Assembly: GCF_000238275.3 (NCBI RefSeq)
Contig: NZ_AHCF03000003.1
Location: 558,001 to 622,000, forward strand
Source of the DNA: Pseudoalteromonas undina
Lineage (GTDB): Bacteria > Pseudomonadota > Gammaproteobacteria > Enterobacterales > Alteromonadaceae
Reading direction: 5' to 3'
Length of the DNA: 64,000 nt
The translations under genes and the position numbers were made by a program. Under the pieces are notes generated by a model. It did not search any database. It was not told the DNA's origin and worked only from the letters and a program-made list of their open reading frames with translations. Positions 45,336 to 55,819 of this stretch are shown one piece after another (position 1 is the first letter of the stretch; each line of letters begins with the position of its first letter).

Positions 45336-46490
45336 ATGAAGTATTTTAACACCTTACCCTTTTACTTTTTTGCCGTGCTCCTTATCGGGACGCATTTACA
45401 GGCGAGCGCAAGCACAGATCCTGATTGGGAAGCATTTGTTAAAAGTTATGGACGCTATACAGAAAAAAAACTAAAAATAAAAAAAATCCCAGGAGGGGCG
45501 CTATCTATTGTCAACTCACAAGCACGTGACTACATCCATACTATGGGCAATACAAAGGTGCGCGGTGGGCAAAAAATTAACCCGCACACTCGATTTCGTT
45601 TAGCCTCCGTATCGAAAACATTTGCAGGGTCGTTAGCGGCTAAACTCGCAAATGAACAGCGGCTCAACCTTTATTTACCTGTTAGTTATTATTTACCGGA
45701 CTTTAAGCAAACTGACTATAAAGATGATTTAAAAGTTTTTCATATTTTAAGCCATTCTAGTGGGCTAGTTCCTAACGCTTACGATAATTTAATCGAATCG
45801 CGAATGGGTTATAAGGACATTGTTGAAAAACTATTGAATGTTAAACCCATTTGTGACCCTGGTGATTGCTATGGCTATCAAAATGTAATGTTTAGCTTAA
45901 TAGACGACGTAATTTTAAAAAGTACCAACAAAACCTATATCCAGTGGCTTAATGAGGCGTTTTTTACTCCCCTAGAAATGAATGATGCTAGTTTGGGTTA
46001 CGATGCCATGGTGCAGGATAATAACTATGCACACCCTCACGTGCGTGGCAAAAAACGTTGGTATAGCGCCCGCTTAAAAAAGAATTATTATAAAGTTGCA
46101 CCCGCGGCAGGGGTAAACGCCAGTGCGTCAGATATGGCTATTTGGTTAAATGCGCAATTAGGGCAATATCCATCGGTATTATCCTTAGATGCATTGGCCA
46201 CGCAAACACGCCCTTATACTCATACTAAAAAAGAACGCTACAGACGAGTATGGCGAGAGCACATGAACGAAGCCTACTATGGGCTAGGCTGGCGTGTGTA
46301 TGACTATGATGATGAAACGCTTTATTATCACAGTGGTTGGGTGCAAGGCTACCGCAGTGACTTAGTGGTTTTTCCGCACTTAAATGTAGGCTTTAGTTTG
46401 ATTTTAAATGCAGAAACTGGGCTCATTAATGAGCTTACTACTGAATTCATAGACCGTTTATTGGCATACAAACGAGGCAAAAAACAATGA
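45336..46490 (+). CDS. serine hydrolase (class C beta-lactamase-related family)
   Basis: 384 residues: signal peptide (~1-24, cleavage near LQASAS), beta-lactamase-like fold with active-site SVSK at 91-94 (FRLASVSKTFAG), a YxN-type motif in CYGYQNVMFS, and the third motif HSG in LYYHSGWVQGYR. Such proteins cleave D-peptides or esters in the periplasm; a true beta-lactamase is less likely. It overlaps the SixA-like gene by 4 bases, so both share a unit. Confidence 0.88.
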   Translation: MKYFNTLPFYFFAVLLIGTHLQASASTDPDWEAFVKSYGRYTEKKLKIKKIPGGALSIVNSQARDYIHTMGNTKVRGGQKINPHTRFRLASVSKTFAGSLAAKLANEQRLNLYLPVSYYLPDFKQTDYKDDLKVFHILSHSSGLVPNAYDNLIESRMGYKDIVEKLLNVKPICDPGDCYGYQNVMFSLIDDVILKSTNKTYIQWLNEAFFTPLEMNDASLGYDAMVQDNNYAHPHVRGKKRWYSARLKKNYYKVAPAAGVNASASDMAIWLNAQLGQYPSVLSLDALATQTRPYTHTKKERYRRVWREHMNEAYYGLGWRVYDYDDETLYYHSGWVQGYRSDLVVFPHLNVGFSLILNAETGLINELTTEFIDRLLAYKRGKKQ

Positions 46491-46978
46491 GTGTATTGAT
46501 AAAATCAGCATGGATAGCATTACTATTAATGCTATGCAATCCTGCTTTTGCTGAGCCTGAACAGCTTTATTTGTTTCGCCATAGTGAAAAACAAACAGGC
46601 AGTAATCCATTTTTAACAGAGCAAGGGCAAGCACGTGCTGAGCATTTGGTTTCGCTAGTTAAAACCCATCCACACATTACGTTATACAGTAGTAATTATA
46701 ACCGCACATTAAGCACTGCAGCGCCTTTAGCTAGGTATTTTAATATTAAAGTTATTACTTATAATGCTGCCGATTTAACGACATTGAAAAATCAGTTGTT
46801 AGCACAAACTGGTGTTGTGGTGGTTATAGGGCATAGTAACACCACGCCGCAATTAGCTTCGTTATTGAGTAACCAAACTATTGAGAATATGGATGAGGGG
46901 CAGTACGGGCACTATTACTCACTTAGTAGGCTTGAGCATGGCAGCTATAAAGCAAACTTGCGAATAATGGATTTTTAA
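46487..46978 (+). CDS. histidine phosphatase family protein (exported, SixA-like)
   Basis: 163 residues: signal peptide (~1-22, cleavage near AFAEP), then the RHG-type phosphatase core LYLFRHSEKQTGSNPFLTEQ and a second histidine in VVVIGHSNTTPQLAS. Export distinguishes it from cytoplasmic SixA; the substrate is unknown. It overlaps the serine hydrolase gene by four bases and is followed by a terminator. Confidence 0.88.
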   Translation: MSVLIKSAWIALLLMLCNPAFAEPEQLYLFRHSEKQTGSNPFLTEQGQARAEHLVSLVKTHPHITLYSSNYNRTLSTAAPLARYFNIKVITYNAADLTTLKNQLLAQTGVVVVIGHSNTTPQLASLLSNQTIENMDEGQYGHYYSLSRLEHGSYKANLRIMDF

Positions 46979-46984
46979 TCCATT

Positions 46985-47019
46985 TATAAAAAAAACCAGC
47001 CGCGGCTGGTTTTTTTATA
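46985..47019. terminator. bidirectional terminator between SixA-like and yhbY genes
   Basis: TATAAAAAAAACCAGCC / GGCTGGTTTTTTTATA, 16-17 bp stem with A and T tracts, between convergent genes. Confidence 0.9.
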
Positions 47020-47035
47020 GCTTTACAACGGGCTA

Positions 47036-47332
47036 TTAGCCGCGAGGTAACTGAATTTTTTTCTCTGGGCTTTGACGGTAAAGCACAATCGTATGACCGA
47101 TTGTTTGTAATTTGGTGGCCCCTGTTTCGCGAACAATGGCATCAAAAATAAGCTTTTTTGTTTCACGATCGTCAGTTGGCACTTTCACTTTAATTAATTC
47201 GTGAATTTCTAGTGCGCTTTGGATTTCAACTACTACGCCTTCGGTTAAACCGTTAGAACCTAGTAAAACTACAGGCTTAAGGCTATGTGCCTGGCCTTTT
47301 AAAAACTGCTTTTGTTTGTTTGATAATGTCAT
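47036..47332 (-). CDS. yhbY: ribosome assembly RNA-binding protein YhbY
   Basis: 98 residues, CRM domain: LSNKQKQFLKGQAHSLKPVV start, LGSNGLTEGVVVEIQSAL middle, and the conserved GxxG loop near TKLQTIGHTIVLYR. It binds pre-50S rRNA and helps assembly. Divergent from rlmE with ~90 bases between, the conserved arrangement in gammaproteobacteria. Confidence 0.95.
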   Translation of the reverse strand: MTLSNKQKQFLKGQAHSLKPVVLLGSNGLTEGVVVEIQSALEIHELIKVKVPTDDRETKKLIFDAIVRETGATKLQTIGHTIVLYRQSPEKKIQLPRG

Positions 47333-47420
47333 GATATTACAAATTTTGCTGAATATGGCTTGAATTAAGGGTATTCTAACGCCATCTAGAGAATATTACT
47401 AATTAGTTGCGTGTTAATTT

Positions 47421-48050
47421 ATGACAAATAAAAAACAGTCAGCCAGTTCACAGCGTTGGCTTAAAGAACATTTTGATGATAAATATGTTCAAGAAGCGCA
47501 AAAAAAAGGCTGGCGCTCTCGAGCTGTTTTCAAATTAGACGAAATTCAAAACAGAGATAAGTTATTGCGTCCAGCAATGACAGTAGTAGATTTAGGCGCA
47601 GCTCCAGGGAGTTGGTCACAATACTTAGCAGAAAAAGTAGGTGACAAAGGCCAAGTGGTTGCGTGTGATATTTTACCTATGGATTCATTAGCGGGTGTTG
47701 ACTTTTTACAAGGAGACTTTCGTGAAGAAGCTGTACTTGATGCGCTGTTAAAACGCATTGATGGTAAAAATGTAGATGTGGTATTGTCTGATATGGCACC
47801 TAACATGAGTGGTAATAACTCGGTTGATCAGGCGGGTAGCATGTACTTGGTTGAGCTTGCACTTGATATGTGTCACCAAGTTTTAAAGAAAAATGGCGCG
47901 TTTATTGTTAAAGTATTCCAAGGTGAAGGCTTTGATCAGTATTTGCAAGATGTACGTAATAGTTTTAAAGCAGTGAAGATACGTAAACCGGATGCCTCGC
48001 GTCCCCGTTCTCGGGAAGTATATATAGTAGCGACTGGATACAAACTGTAG
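47421..48050 (+). CDS. rlmE: 23S rRNA (U2552) 2'-O-methyltransferase RlmE
   Basis: 209 residues. N-terminal RNA-binding part ([20 protein letters not shown]), SAM motif [15 protein letters not shown], catalytic Asp in [11 protein letters not shown], and Lys in [15 protein letters not shown]. It methylates U2552 of 23S rRNA late in 50S assembly. Upstream of ftsH (57 bases), the conserved order rlmE-ftsH. Confidence 0.97.
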   Translation: MTNKKQSASSQRWLKEHFDDKYVQEAQKKGWRSRAVFKLDEIQNRDKLLRPAMTVVDLGAAPGSWSQYLAEKVGDKGQVVACDILPMDSLAGVDFLQGDFREEAVLDALLKRIDGKNVDVVLSDMAPNMSGNNSVDQAGSMYLVELALDMCHQVLKKNGAFIVKVFQGEGFDQYLQDVRNSFKAVKIRKPDASRPRSREVYIVATGYKL

Positions 48051-48107
48051 TACAGTTGCTTGGCGTTTAGTTGAATTTAAATTAATTGGATACAAGAGGT
48101 TAACCCC

Positions 48108-50090
48108 TTGAGCGATATGGCGAAAAATCTAATACTCTGGCTGGTTATTGCAGTTGTGCTTATGTCAGTATTTCAGAGCTTTAATGGCGGCGATCAAGTT
48201 GATCGTCAAACAAGTTACAGTCAATTTGTTAAAGATGCCCGTAGTGGCTCTATACAAGAAGTGTCTATTGAAAGTGGCAGTGGCACAATTACTGGCATAA
48301 AAAATAGTGGCGAGCGTTTTCAAACGATTATGCCGATTTATGATAAAGATATTTTAAATGATTTGTTAAAAAGCGATGTAAATGTCAAAGGTGTAAAACC
48401 TGAGGAACAATCGTTTTTAGCAAGCATTTTCATTTCTTGGTTCCCTATGATACTGCTAATTGGTGTGTGGATTTTCTTCATGCGTCAGATGCAAGGTGGC
48501 GGTGGCAAAGGCGCCATGTCATTTGGTAAAAGTAAAGCCCGCTTAATGAGTGAAGATCAAGTTAAAACGACCTTTGCTGATGTAGCTGGTTGTGATGAAG
48601 CCAAAGACGATGTAACCGAGCTGGTGGACTTTTTACGTGACCCTTCTAAGTTTCAAAAATTAGGCGGTAGTATTCCTAAGGGCGTACTTATGGTTGGTCC
48701 TCCAGGTACAGGTAAAACATTACTTGCGAAGGCGGTTGCCGGTGAAGCAAAAGTACCGTTTTTTACTATTTCAGGTTCCGATTTTGTTGAAATGTTTGTG
48801 GGTGTTGGTGCATCACGTGTACGTGACATGTTCGAACAAGCTAAAAAAGCAGCGCCTTGTATCATCTTCATCGATGAAATCGACGCAGTAGGTCGTAAGC
48901 GTGGCGCAGGTATGGGCGGCGGTCATGATGAACGTGAGCAAACGCTTAACCAAATGCTAGTTGAGATGGATGGCTTTGAAGGCAATGAAGGTATTATTGT
49001 TATTGCTGCGACTAACCGTCCGGATGTTCTAGATCCAGCATTACTTCGCCCTGGTCGTTTTGACCGTCAAGTTGTGGTTGGTTTACCAGATATTCGTGGT
49101 CGTGAGCAAATTCTAAAAGTACACATGCGTAAAGTACCGTTAGGTGATAACGTTGAAGCGGCAGTGATTGCTCGTGGTACACCTGGTTTCTCAGGTGCTG
49201 ATCTTGCTAACTTAGTGAATGAAGCGGCTCTTTATGCAGCACGTGGTAATAAACGTGTTGTTAGTATGGCTGAATTTGACGCTGCAAAAGATAAAATCAT
49301 GATGGGTGCTGAACGCAAGACCATGGTGATGAGTGAGCAAGAAAAAGAAATGACTGCTTACCATGAAGCAGGCCATGCCATAGTTGGTCGTATGGTGCCT
49401 GAGCACGATCCTGTTTATAAAGTATCTATTATACCACGTGGCCGTGCGCTAGGTGTGACAATGTATTTACCAGAGCAAGACCGTGTTAGTCACTCTAAAG
49501 AGCTACTTGAGTCTATGATTTCTAGCCTCTATGGTGGCCGTATTGCAGAAGCCATTATTTATGGTGAAGACAAAGTAACTACAGGTGCAAGTAACGATAT
49601 CGAACGTGCAACTGACATTGCTCGCAAAATGGTTACACAATGGGGTTTAAGCGAAAAGCTAGGTCCATTACTTTATGCTGAAGATCAAAACGAAATGTAC
49701 ATGGGTGGCGGCGGTGGTCGTTCTATGAGCATGTCGGACGAAACAGCTAAAGTAATTGATGCAGAAGTACGTTTGTTCTCAGACCGCAACTATCAACGTG
49801 CAGAATCAATACTGAAAGAAAATATTGATATTTTACACGCAATGAAAGATGCACTGATGAAGTATGAAACTATCGATGCGAAACAGATTGATGATTTAAT
49901 GGCGCGTCAGCCAGTACGTGAACCACGTGATGCGCATGACCGTCATGAAGCTAAACCTGAAAAGGAAGATGTTTCTAAAGATAAAGCAGTTGATGAAATA
50001 CAAAAACCAACTAGCGAATCTAAAAACGACGACTCTAAACAAGATGACTCTAAAAAAGATGAAACAAACCTTGATGATAAAGCGGAATAA
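48108..50090 (+). CDS. ftsH: ATP-dependent membrane protease FtsH
   Basis: 660 residues: two membrane helices (~5-24, ~101-122) around a periplasmic domain, AAA ATPase domain (Walker A GPPGTGKT 197-204; [14 protein letters not shown] region), and M41 protease domain with zinc motif HEAGH at 419-423. It degrades membrane proteins and sigma-32 or LpxC-type substrates in the inner membrane. Start is TTG ([11 protein letters not shown]) because AAGAGG is 8 bases before it and 17 before the ATG at 48117. The C-terminal tail after ~610 is long, acidic and Lys/Asp-rich. Confidence 0.97.
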   Translation: MSDMAKNLILWLVIAVVLMSVFQSFNGGDQVDRQTSYSQFVKDARSGSIQEVSIESGSGTITGIKNSGERFQTIMPIYDKDILNDLLKSDVNVKGVKPEEQSFLASIFISWFPMILLIGVWIFFMRQMQGGGGKGAMSFGKSKARLMSEDQVKTTFADVAGCDEAKDDVTELVDFLRDPSKFQKLGGSIPKGVLMVGPPGTGKTLLAKAVAGEAKVPFFTISGSDFVEMFVGVGASRVRDMFEQAKKAAPCIIFIDEIDAVGRKRGAGMGGGHDEREQTLNQMLVEMDGFEGNEGIIVIAATNRPDVLDPALLRPGRFDRQVVVGLPDIRGREQILKVHMRKVPLGDNVEAAVIARGTPGFSGADLANLVNEAALYAARGNKRVVSMAEFDAAKDKIMMGAERKTMVMSEQEKEMTAYHEAGHAIVGRMVPEHDPVYKVSIIPRGRALGVTMYLPEQDRVSHSKELLESMISSLYGGRIAEAIIYGEDKVTTGASNDIERATDIARKMVTQWGLSEKLGPLLYAEDQNEMYMGGGGGRSMSMSDETAKVIDAEVRLFSDRNYQRAESILKENIDILHAMKDALMKYETIDAKQIDDLMARQPVREPRDAHDRHEAKPEKEDVSKDKAVDEIQKPTSESKNDDSKQDDSKKDETNLDDKAE

Positions 50091-50108
50091 TCGTTAAAAT
50101 AACGTATC

Positions 50109-50136
50109 CAAAAGCCCCGAAGTTCGGGGCTTTTTT
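50109..50136 (+). terminator. terminator after ftsH
   Basis: AAAAGCCCCGA / TCGGGGCTTTTTT with an AGT loop, 20 bases after the ftsH stop. Confidence 0.88.
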
Positions 50137-50160
50137 GTATCAGATTGCCGTAATTAATAA

Positions 50161-50272
50161 ATTATACCAATGCGCTTAATAAAGTTAGCTACTTTGGATA
50201 GGAAAACCGTGCATTGTTACCGTCCGACTTTCCTCGCTTAAAATGGTTAAGTATCATAACGAGTTGGTATTA
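50161..50272. repeat. MITE-like intergenic element between ftsH and folP
   Basis: A ~110-bp segment bounded by ATTATACCAA and TTGGTATTAC, inverted near-copies; ends extend further with partial complementarity. It lies after the ftsH terminator, has no ORF, and resembles non-autonomous dispersed repeats with ATACCAA/TTGGTAT ends known to me from Alteromonadales genomes (from memory, not searched). No second copy was seen in this window. Confidence 0.4.
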
Positions 50273-50301
50273 CACTGCAGAAACATATTTTAGGGTTAGC
50301 G

Positions 50302-51147
50302 ATGAATAATAAAATTAACCTTGCACGTGGTCGAGTGCTTGAACTCAGCGAACCCGTTATTATGGGGATAGTAAACGTTACTCCTGATTCATTTTCAGAT
50401 GGAGGCCAGTTTTTTAATACAACAGCTGCACTCAATCATGCGATGCAGTTACTTGATGAGGGAGCGACTATTTTAGATATCGGTGGTGAATCTACACGCC
50501 CGGGTGCTCCCGATGTCAGCCTTGAAGATGAACTACAACGCGTTATCCCACTTATTAATGCTATTCGTGAGCAAAGTGATTGCGTTATTTCAATCGATAC
50601 CAGTAAAGCTGAAGTCATGCGTCAAGCCATTGAAGCAGGTGCCGATATTGTTAATGATGTGCGAGCACTGCAAGAGCCTGGTGCAATAGAGGTGGTTGCT
50701 CAGTATCCTGACGTAGTCGTGTGCTTAATGCATATGCAAGGACAACCGCGAAGTATGCAAAACGCCCCTCACTATGATGATTTAGCAAGCGAGATAAATG
50801 ACTTTTTTAACCAGCGTATCGCCACATGCGAAGCTGCTGGTATAAAACAAAGCCAGTTAATATTAGACCCAGGTTTTGGATTTGGAAAAACACTTAAACA
50901 CAATTATCAAATATTGGCTCAATTTAATGACTATGCGCAGCTTGGCTTACCGCTGCTTGCGGGGTTATCACGTAAGTCAATGATTGGTAATTTACTCAAC
51001 AGAGATACAAAAGATAGATTAGCAGGCAGCTTAGCTGGCGCATTAATAGCTGCACAAAACGGTGCGCATATTATCCGTGTGCATGATGTTAAAGAAACCG
51101 CAGACGTGCTTGGCGTATATCAAGCCTGCAAACAAGGAGTACTTTAA
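50302..51147 (+). CDS. folP: dihydropteroate synthase FolP
   Basis: 281 residues, TIM barrel. Family signatures: MGIVNVTPDSFSDGG near the N-terminus, DIGGESTRPGAPDVS and GFGKTLKHNYQIL further on, then LAGLSRKSMIG. It joins para-aminobenzoate with the pterin diphosphate in folate synthesis and is the sulfonamide target. Directly followed by glmM (ATG immediately after the folP stop). Confidence 0.97.
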   Translation: MNNKINLARGRVLELSEPVIMGIVNVTPDSFSDGGQFFNTTAALNHAMQLLDEGATILDIGGESTRPGAPDVSLEDELQRVIPLINAIREQSDCVISIDTSKAEVMRQAIEAGADIVNDVRALQEPGAIEVVAQYPDVVVCLMHMQGQPRSMQNAPHYDDLASEINDFFNQRIATCEAAGIKQSQLILDPGFGFGKTLKHNYQILAQFNDYAQLGLPLLAGLSRKSMIGNLLNRDTKDRLAGSLAGALIAAQNGAHIIRVHDVKETADVLGVYQACKQGVL

Positions 51148-52497
51148 ATGAAAGAAAGAAAATATTTTGGCACAGACGGTGTGCGTGGTTTAGTAGGTCA
51201 AGGGCCTATTAATCCTGAGTTTGCAATGAAGCTAGGTTGGGCTGCAGGGCGTGTATTATCACAACATGGCACAAAAAAAGTCATTATTGGTAAAGATACT
51301 CGTATTTCTGGTTACATGCTTGAAACTGCATTAGAGTCTGGTCTAATTGCTGCCGGCATTGATGTTATTTTACTTGGCCCTATGCCAACGCCTGCCGTTG
51401 CTTATTTAGCGCAAACGTTTCGCGCAGAAGCGGGTATTGTGATCAGCGCATCCCATAACCCTTATTACGATAACGGCATTAAGTTTTTTAATGGCCAAGG
51501 CCTAAAGCTAGATGATGTTGTAGAGCTGCAAATTGAAGCCATGCTTGACGAACCTATGACCTGTGTAGCCTCTGATAAGCTAGGTAAAGCAACACGCTTA
51601 TCAAGCGCTGATGGCCGTTATATAGAGTTTTGTAAAAGTCAGTTTCCACAAGGCTTATCACTTGAAGGGCTAAAAATAGTTTTAGATTGCGCCAACGGTG
51701 CAACCTACCACATAGCACCTTCAGTTATGCGAGAGCTTGGTGCAGAGGTGATCACCCATGCGTGTGAGCCAAATGGGGTTAATATTAACCATGAATGTGG
51801 TGCAACTCACGTAGATACACTAAAGCAAAAAGTACTTGAGCATAAAGCAGATGTAGGTATCGCTTATGATGGCGATGGCGACCGGGTGATGATGGTTGAT
51901 CATAATGGCCGCGTATTTGATGGTGATGATTTAGTTTACATTATTGCTTGCCAAGCCGCTCAAGATGACAACCTAGGTGGCGGAGTTGTTGGTACTGTAA
52001 TGTCGAATATGGGTCTTGAAAATGCGTTAAAAGCCAAAAATATTGCTTTTGCTCGTAGCAAAGTGGGTGACCGTTATGTGATGGAACTACTGCAGCAAAA
52101 AGGCTGGAAAATAGGCGGCGAAAGCTCAGGTCATGTTTTAAATCTAGATTTGATTAGCACTGGCGATGGCATCATTTCAAGCTTACAAGTACTTGCTGCT
52201 ATGGTGGCTCAAAACCGTACACTTCAAGATTTAGGCGCTGGATTTACTAAGTACCCAATGAAAATGATTAATGTGCGATACACTGCTGGTACCGATCCAA
52301 CCCAAGCACCAGAAGTGCTTGCTATTGTGGCTGAAGTAGAGCAAAGCTTAGCAGATAAAGGCCGTGTATTACTTCGTAAGTCAGGTACTGAACCTGTTGT
52401 ACGAGTGATGGTTGAAGCGGAACAAGAAAAAATAGTTATCGATAGCGCTCAGAAAATAGCAGCGGTTGTCGAATCTATGAGCAAACAAACTGATTGA
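51148..52497 (+). CDS. glmM: phosphoglucosamine mutase GlmM
   Basis: 449 residues: N-terminal [13 protein letters not shown], phosphoserine loop [12 protein letters not shown] with Ser102 (E. coli numbering), Mg2+ loop [13 protein letters not shown], sugar loop [10 protein letters not shown], and phosphate-binding [12 protein letters not shown]. It converts glucosamine-6-phosphate to glucosamine-1-phosphate for peptidoglycan and lipopolysaccharide precursors. Same operon as folP, with no gap. Confidence 0.97.
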   Translation: MKERKYFGTDGVRGLVGQGPINPEFAMKLGWAAGRVLSQHGTKKVIIGKDTRISGYMLETALESGLIAAGIDVILLGPMPTPAVAYLAQTFRAEAGIVISASHNPYYDNGIKFFNGQGLKLDDVVELQIEAMLDEPMTCVASDKLGKATRLSSADGRYIEFCKSQFPQGLSLEGLKIVLDCANGATYHIAPSVMRELGAEVITHACEPNGVNINHECGATHVDTLKQKVLEHKADVGIAYDGDGDRVMMVDHNGRVFDGDDLVYIIACQAAQDDNLGGGVVGTVMSNMGLENALKAKNIAFARSKVGDRYVMELLQQKGWKIGGESSGHVLNLDLISTGDGIISSLQVLAAMVAQNRTLQDLGAGFTKYPMKMINVRYTAGTDPTQAPEVLAIVAEVEQSLADKGRVLLRKSGTEPVVRVMVEAEQEKIVIDSAQKIAAVVESMSKQTD

Positions 52498-52569
52498 GAA
52501 CAATAACCTCTTGTAACTTTGGGCGAGTCGAGTTAATATCTCGCCCGCTTTCTAATGTGGAGTGGAAAA

Positions 52570-53319
52570 ATGGCAACACGCAAGGCGATGGTCGCAGGCA
52601 ATTGGAAAATGAATGGTTCATTAGAACTCGTTGAGCAACTGTCTGATGCTATTAACAATGTTAAATCTTCTGAAGTAAACATTGTTTTATTTCCTCCGTT
52701 TCCACTGATATCAGCAATGATTGCAAGTGGTGTAACTACTGGGACACAAACAGTTTCAGAGAATACGCCAGGTGCCTTTACTGGTGAAGTAGATGCCCAG
52801 TTGGTAAAACAGCTAGGTGCAAAATATGTACTGGTCGGTCATTCAGAGCGCCGCAGTATATACAAAGAAAGCAACGATACCGTAGCCGCAAAATTTGCTC
52901 GCGCCCAACAAGTAGGTTTAACACCTATATTATGCGTCGGAGAGAGTGAAATAGAGCAAGAAAACGGTCAAACAGAACAGGTAGTTGCTGCGCAGATTGA
53001 CGCAGTAATTAATAAATTAGGTGTAGCAGCACTGAAAGAATCTGTGATAGCATATGAGCCCGTTTGGGCTATAGGCACAGGTAAGACTGCATCGCCTGAA
53101 CAGGCGCAAAGTGTTCACAAATTTATCCGTGACAAAATTGCTTCACTAGACAGCGATTTAGCACAAGGGCTAACCATCTTATATGGTGGTAGCGTAAATG
53201 AAAAAAATAGCGAATTATTATTTGCACAAACAGATATAGACGGCGGCCTAATTGGTGGCGCAAGTCTAAAAGCAGAATCATTTACTGCTATCTGCAATAG
53301 TGCAAAAGGGACCGTATAA
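52570..53319 (+). CDS. tpiA: triosephosphate isomerase TpiA
   Basis: 249 residues from ATG 52570 (GGAG 7 bases before; the upstream ATG at 52555 adds five residues and overlaps the ribosome-binding site). N-terminus MVAGNWKMNG, catalytic His91 in VGHSERR and Glu163 in AYEPVWAIGTGKT, phosphate-binding LYGGSVN. Glycolytic isomerase; between glmM and secG, as in many gammaproteobacteria. Confidence 0.97.
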   Translation: MATRKAMVAGNWKMNGSLELVEQLSDAINNVKSSEVNIVLFPPFPLISAMIASGVTTGTQTVSENTPGAFTGEVDAQLVKQLGAKYVLVGHSERRSIYKESNDTVAAKFARAQQVGLTPILCVGESEIEQENGQTEQVVAAQIDAVINKLGVAALKESVIAYEPVWAIGTGKTASPEQAQSVHKFIRDKIASLDSDLAQGLTILYGGSVNEKNSELLFAQTDIDGGLIGGASLKAESFTAICNSAKGTV

Positions 53320-53320
53320 G

Positions 53321-53674
53321 ATGTACGAAATTTTATTAGTAGTGTATTTAATTGTAGCTTTAGCGCTTGTTGGTATGGTTTTGATCCAGCAAGGTAAAGG
53401 TGCTGACATGGGCTCATCATTTGGTGCAGGCGCATCGTCTACTGTTTTTGGTTCTTCGGGAGCCGGTAACTTTATGACGAAAACGACAACAACTCTGGCA
53501 ACTATCTTTTTTGTGTTAAGTATTGTTTTAGGTAACCTGACTGCCGGTCAAATCAAAAAGACTGACGAATGGGAAAACTTAGAAGCGGCTCCAGCTGTTG
53601 AAACTGTAACACCAGTTGAAGAAGATGTTCCAGTAACATCAACTAAAGAGCAAAGCTCTGACGTACCAAATTAA
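53321..53674 (+). CDS. secG: preprotein translocase subunit SecG
   Basis: 117 residues from ATG 53321 (MYEILLVVYLIVA): two membrane helices (~3-22 and ~52-72) and the SecG motif QQGKGADMGSSFGAGASSTV between them. The C-terminal tail is extended and acidic. It assists SecYEG protein export. Two bases separate it from the tpiA stop; tRNA-Leu follows, as in E. coli. Confidence 0.95.
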   Translation: MYEILLVVYLIVALALVGMVLIQQGKGADMGSSFGAGASSTVFGSSGAGNFMTKTTTTLATIFFVLSIVLGNLTAGQIKKTDEWENLEAAPAVETVTPVEEDVPVTSTKEQSSDVPN

Positions 53675-53750
53675 TTAGTTTAAATTGTTAAGTTGCTCTC
53701 TTTCCTCGAGTTAGCTTTAAGACTTAACGCTAAGCGATAGCTTAAAAAAT

Positions 53751-53835
53751 GCGGATGTGGTGGAATTGGTAGACACGCTACCTTGAGGGGGTAGTGCTTT
53801 CGGGCGTGGGGGTTCAAGTCCCCCCATCCGCACCA
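53751..53835 (+). tRNA. tRNA-Leu (anticodon GAG)
   Basis: 85 bases including encoded CCA. Acceptor stem GCGGATG / CATCCGC, D loop GGTGGAATTGGTAGACA, anticodon stem CTACC / GGTAG around loop TTGAGGG (anticodon GAG, reads CUC/CUU), a leucine-type long variable arm, and T arm with GGTTCAAGTCC. Located directly after secG, matching leuU in E. coli. Confidence 0.97.
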
Positions 53836-53840
53836 AATAT

Positions 53841-53874
53841 AAAAACCAGTAACAGCAATGTTACTGGTTTTTTT
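53841..53874 (+). terminator. terminator after tRNA-Leu
   Basis: AAAAACCAGTAACA / TGTTACTGGTTTTT with a GCAA tetraloop and T7, 5 bases after the CCA end. It ends the transcription unit here. Confidence 0.9.
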
Positions 53875-54085
53875 GTGCCTAAAATTTAAAATATTAAACA
53901 ACTCTTTTTGGATTAATGTTGAACATTGAGTAGAACACTCTATATTTCAATTGTAAGTGTTTATGAAAGAATACTACTGTATATTTAACTTTATGTATAA
54001 AAAGCATCAAAAGTTAAAAATAAAGTTAACATTTTTGTATCTTAAGCCGATAATAACTATAGATAATTAAACGGGGTAAATTAAT

Positions 54086-55714
54086 ATGGCTTCAGGTTTC
54101 TCTTTTAAAAACCTCAGCATTACTAAAAAAATACATGCAATTACATCTATAGCGATAATCGCATTTTTAGTAATTGTTTTGGTTAATTACTTTGCTATGA
54201 ACGAAAATCGCATATCACTTGATGAAATGGAGAAATCTTCTTATAAAGTTGCCAAATTAACCTTGGCTAATGTAAGCATTTTAGAAAAGTTAGATGAGTT
54301 ATATACTCAGGCTGTAACGTTTGGCGAGCAAGATTTAGTAACAAAAGCGAGTGAAACTTACCTGCAGCTCATCATGAATATAGACGCAATAGAAACAATT
54401 AATGCATCTTATATTAATAGCGACACAAAAACGCGACTGACTAATTATGAGAAAATATCTGCAACGATTGCCAACGGTATGGTTAATGGCACGGCTGATT
54501 TTAGTAAAATACAACAACAGGCTCAGCTTAAAACAAGCCTTTATGAAGCTGTTTTAACTAGCTTTAAAAGTGCGCAGCAAAAAGCAGATGATCGCTTCTT
54601 CCAGCTTGTTGCTAATACAAAAGCACGCTCAGATGATGCACTTAACTTAATGCTGGTTGTTGCGGTTGTATCATTAACACTGTTATTGCTTATGGCTATT
54701 TGGATTGCACGTAATATTGGTTCATCAGCCAGTGATGCCGCTAATAACCTGAGTCTTTTAGCAAGTGGTAAAGGGTCATTAAGTACAAAGCTTGCCGTTA
54801 ACTCTGAAGATGAAATAGGTCAGGTATCAATAAACTTTAATGCATTCATTAGCTTGCTTAGAGAAACCGTTTTAGAAGTCATCGCGGTATGTGAACCGTT
54901 AATGGAAAACTCAACCCGTCTTGTACAGGGGATGGAGCGAGCTGAGCGAGCAACCACTAAGCAAACTACCGATGCCGATGTTGTTAAACAGTCTATGGAA
55001 GAGATGAAGCAAAGTGTTGGCGATATTTCACAATCAGCAGCAAGCGCATCTAATGCCGTGCAAACAGCAGAAAAAGAAGTAGATCAAAGCCGTGCTCAAG
55101 TAAAAATGTCTGTTAACGCATCGCGCACTCTAAGCGATGAAATTAATATAGCGGCCAACACCATTAATAAGTTAGCCGATGACACTAAAAATGTATCGCA
55201 AATACTAAATGTAATTACATCCATTGCCGAGCAAACAAACTTATTAGCCCTAAATGCCGCAATAGAAGCTGCACGCGCGGGTGAACATGGACGAGGCTTT
55301 GCTGTGGTTGCTGATGAAGTCCGTGAGCTTGCATCACGCACTGCACAGTCAACCAATGAAATTCGTGAGTTATTAAGTACCCTAAGTGTCGCAGCCAATG
55401 AATCTGTGACGGCTATGACCTCTGCAAGAGATATGGCAACCGATAATGCCAGTGCAGCAGAGCAAACCGGTGTTTCGATTGAAAAAATAGCCGAGCAAAT
55501 ACTAGAAATTAATGGTATGAACTCGCAAATTGCAGCAGCAACTGAAGAGCAAACCTCAGTAGCCGCAATGGTTGTAGACAACGTATCTAATATGCATGTT
55601 TCATTCGAAGATACGATGAGCTCACTCAAAGCCGTAAGAGATGTGGCTAAAAACTTACATTACCTTTCAGATAACTTATTAGATGCAACTGCTAAGTTTA
55701 AAATTGATGAGTAG
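54086..55714 (+). CDS. methyl-accepting chemotaxis protein
   Basis: 542 residues: transmembrane helix ~18-37, periplasmic four-helix-bundle-type sensor (~38-188), helix ~189-209, HAMP (~210-265), and signalling domain with tip [20 protein letters not shown] and [16 protein letters not shown]. The sensor is short and helical. The ligand is unknown. Convergent with the phosphate-binding-like gene. No ribosome-binding site stands out except GGGGTAAAT. Confidence 0.93.
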   Translation: MASGFSFKNLSITKKIHAITSIAIIAFLVIVLVNYFAMNENRISLDEMEKSSYKVAKLTLANVSILEKLDELYTQAVTFGEQDLVTKASETYLQLIMNIDAIETINASYINSDTKTRLTNYEKISATIANGMVNGTADFSKIQQQAQLKTSLYEAVLTSFKSAQQKADDRFFQLVANTKARSDDALNLMLVVAVVSLTLLLLMAIWIARNIGSSASDAANNLSLLASGKGSLSTKLAVNSEDEIGQVSINFNAFISLLRETVLEVIAVCEPLMENSTRLVQGMERAERATTKQTTDADVVKQSMEEMKQSVGDISQSAASASNAVQTAEKEVDQSRAQVKMSVNASRTLSDEINIAANTINKLADDTKNVSQILNVITSIAEQTNLLALNAAIEAARAGEHGRGFAVVADEVRELASRTAQSTNEIRELLSTLSVAANESVTAMTSARDMATDNASAAEQTGVSIEKIAEQILEINGMNSQIAAATEEQTSVAAMVVDNVSNMHVSFEDTMSSLKAVRDVAKNLHYLSDNLLDATAKFKIDE

Positions 55715-55764
55715 TCGTTAAGGCGATATTTTAATGTTTTATTAAGGTTGTAAATAATAGGCAT

Positions 55765-55804
55765 AAAAAAGCCCGCAATAAAGTATTTATTGCGGGCTTT
55801 TTAT
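55765..55804. terminator. bidirectional terminator between chemoreceptor and phosphate-binding-like genes
   Basis: AAAAAGCCCGCAATAAA / TTTATTGCGGGCTTTTT, 17-bp stem, between convergent genes, T tracts both ways. Confidence 0.9.
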
Positions 55805-55819
55805 TTTTAATTTAGCAGA

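Noticed and set aside
45336..46490. Acquired class C beta-lactamase (antibiotic resistance)
   Set aside because: It has SxxK and related motifs, but the surrounding motifs differ from AmpC and it is in an operon with a phosphatase; a peptidase or esterase role is more likely.
55096..55629. 177-codon minus-strand frame inside the chemoreceptor gene
   Set aside because: Antisense shadow of the conserved methyl-accepting signalling domain; the same kind of shadow is seen in the other chemoreceptor gene.
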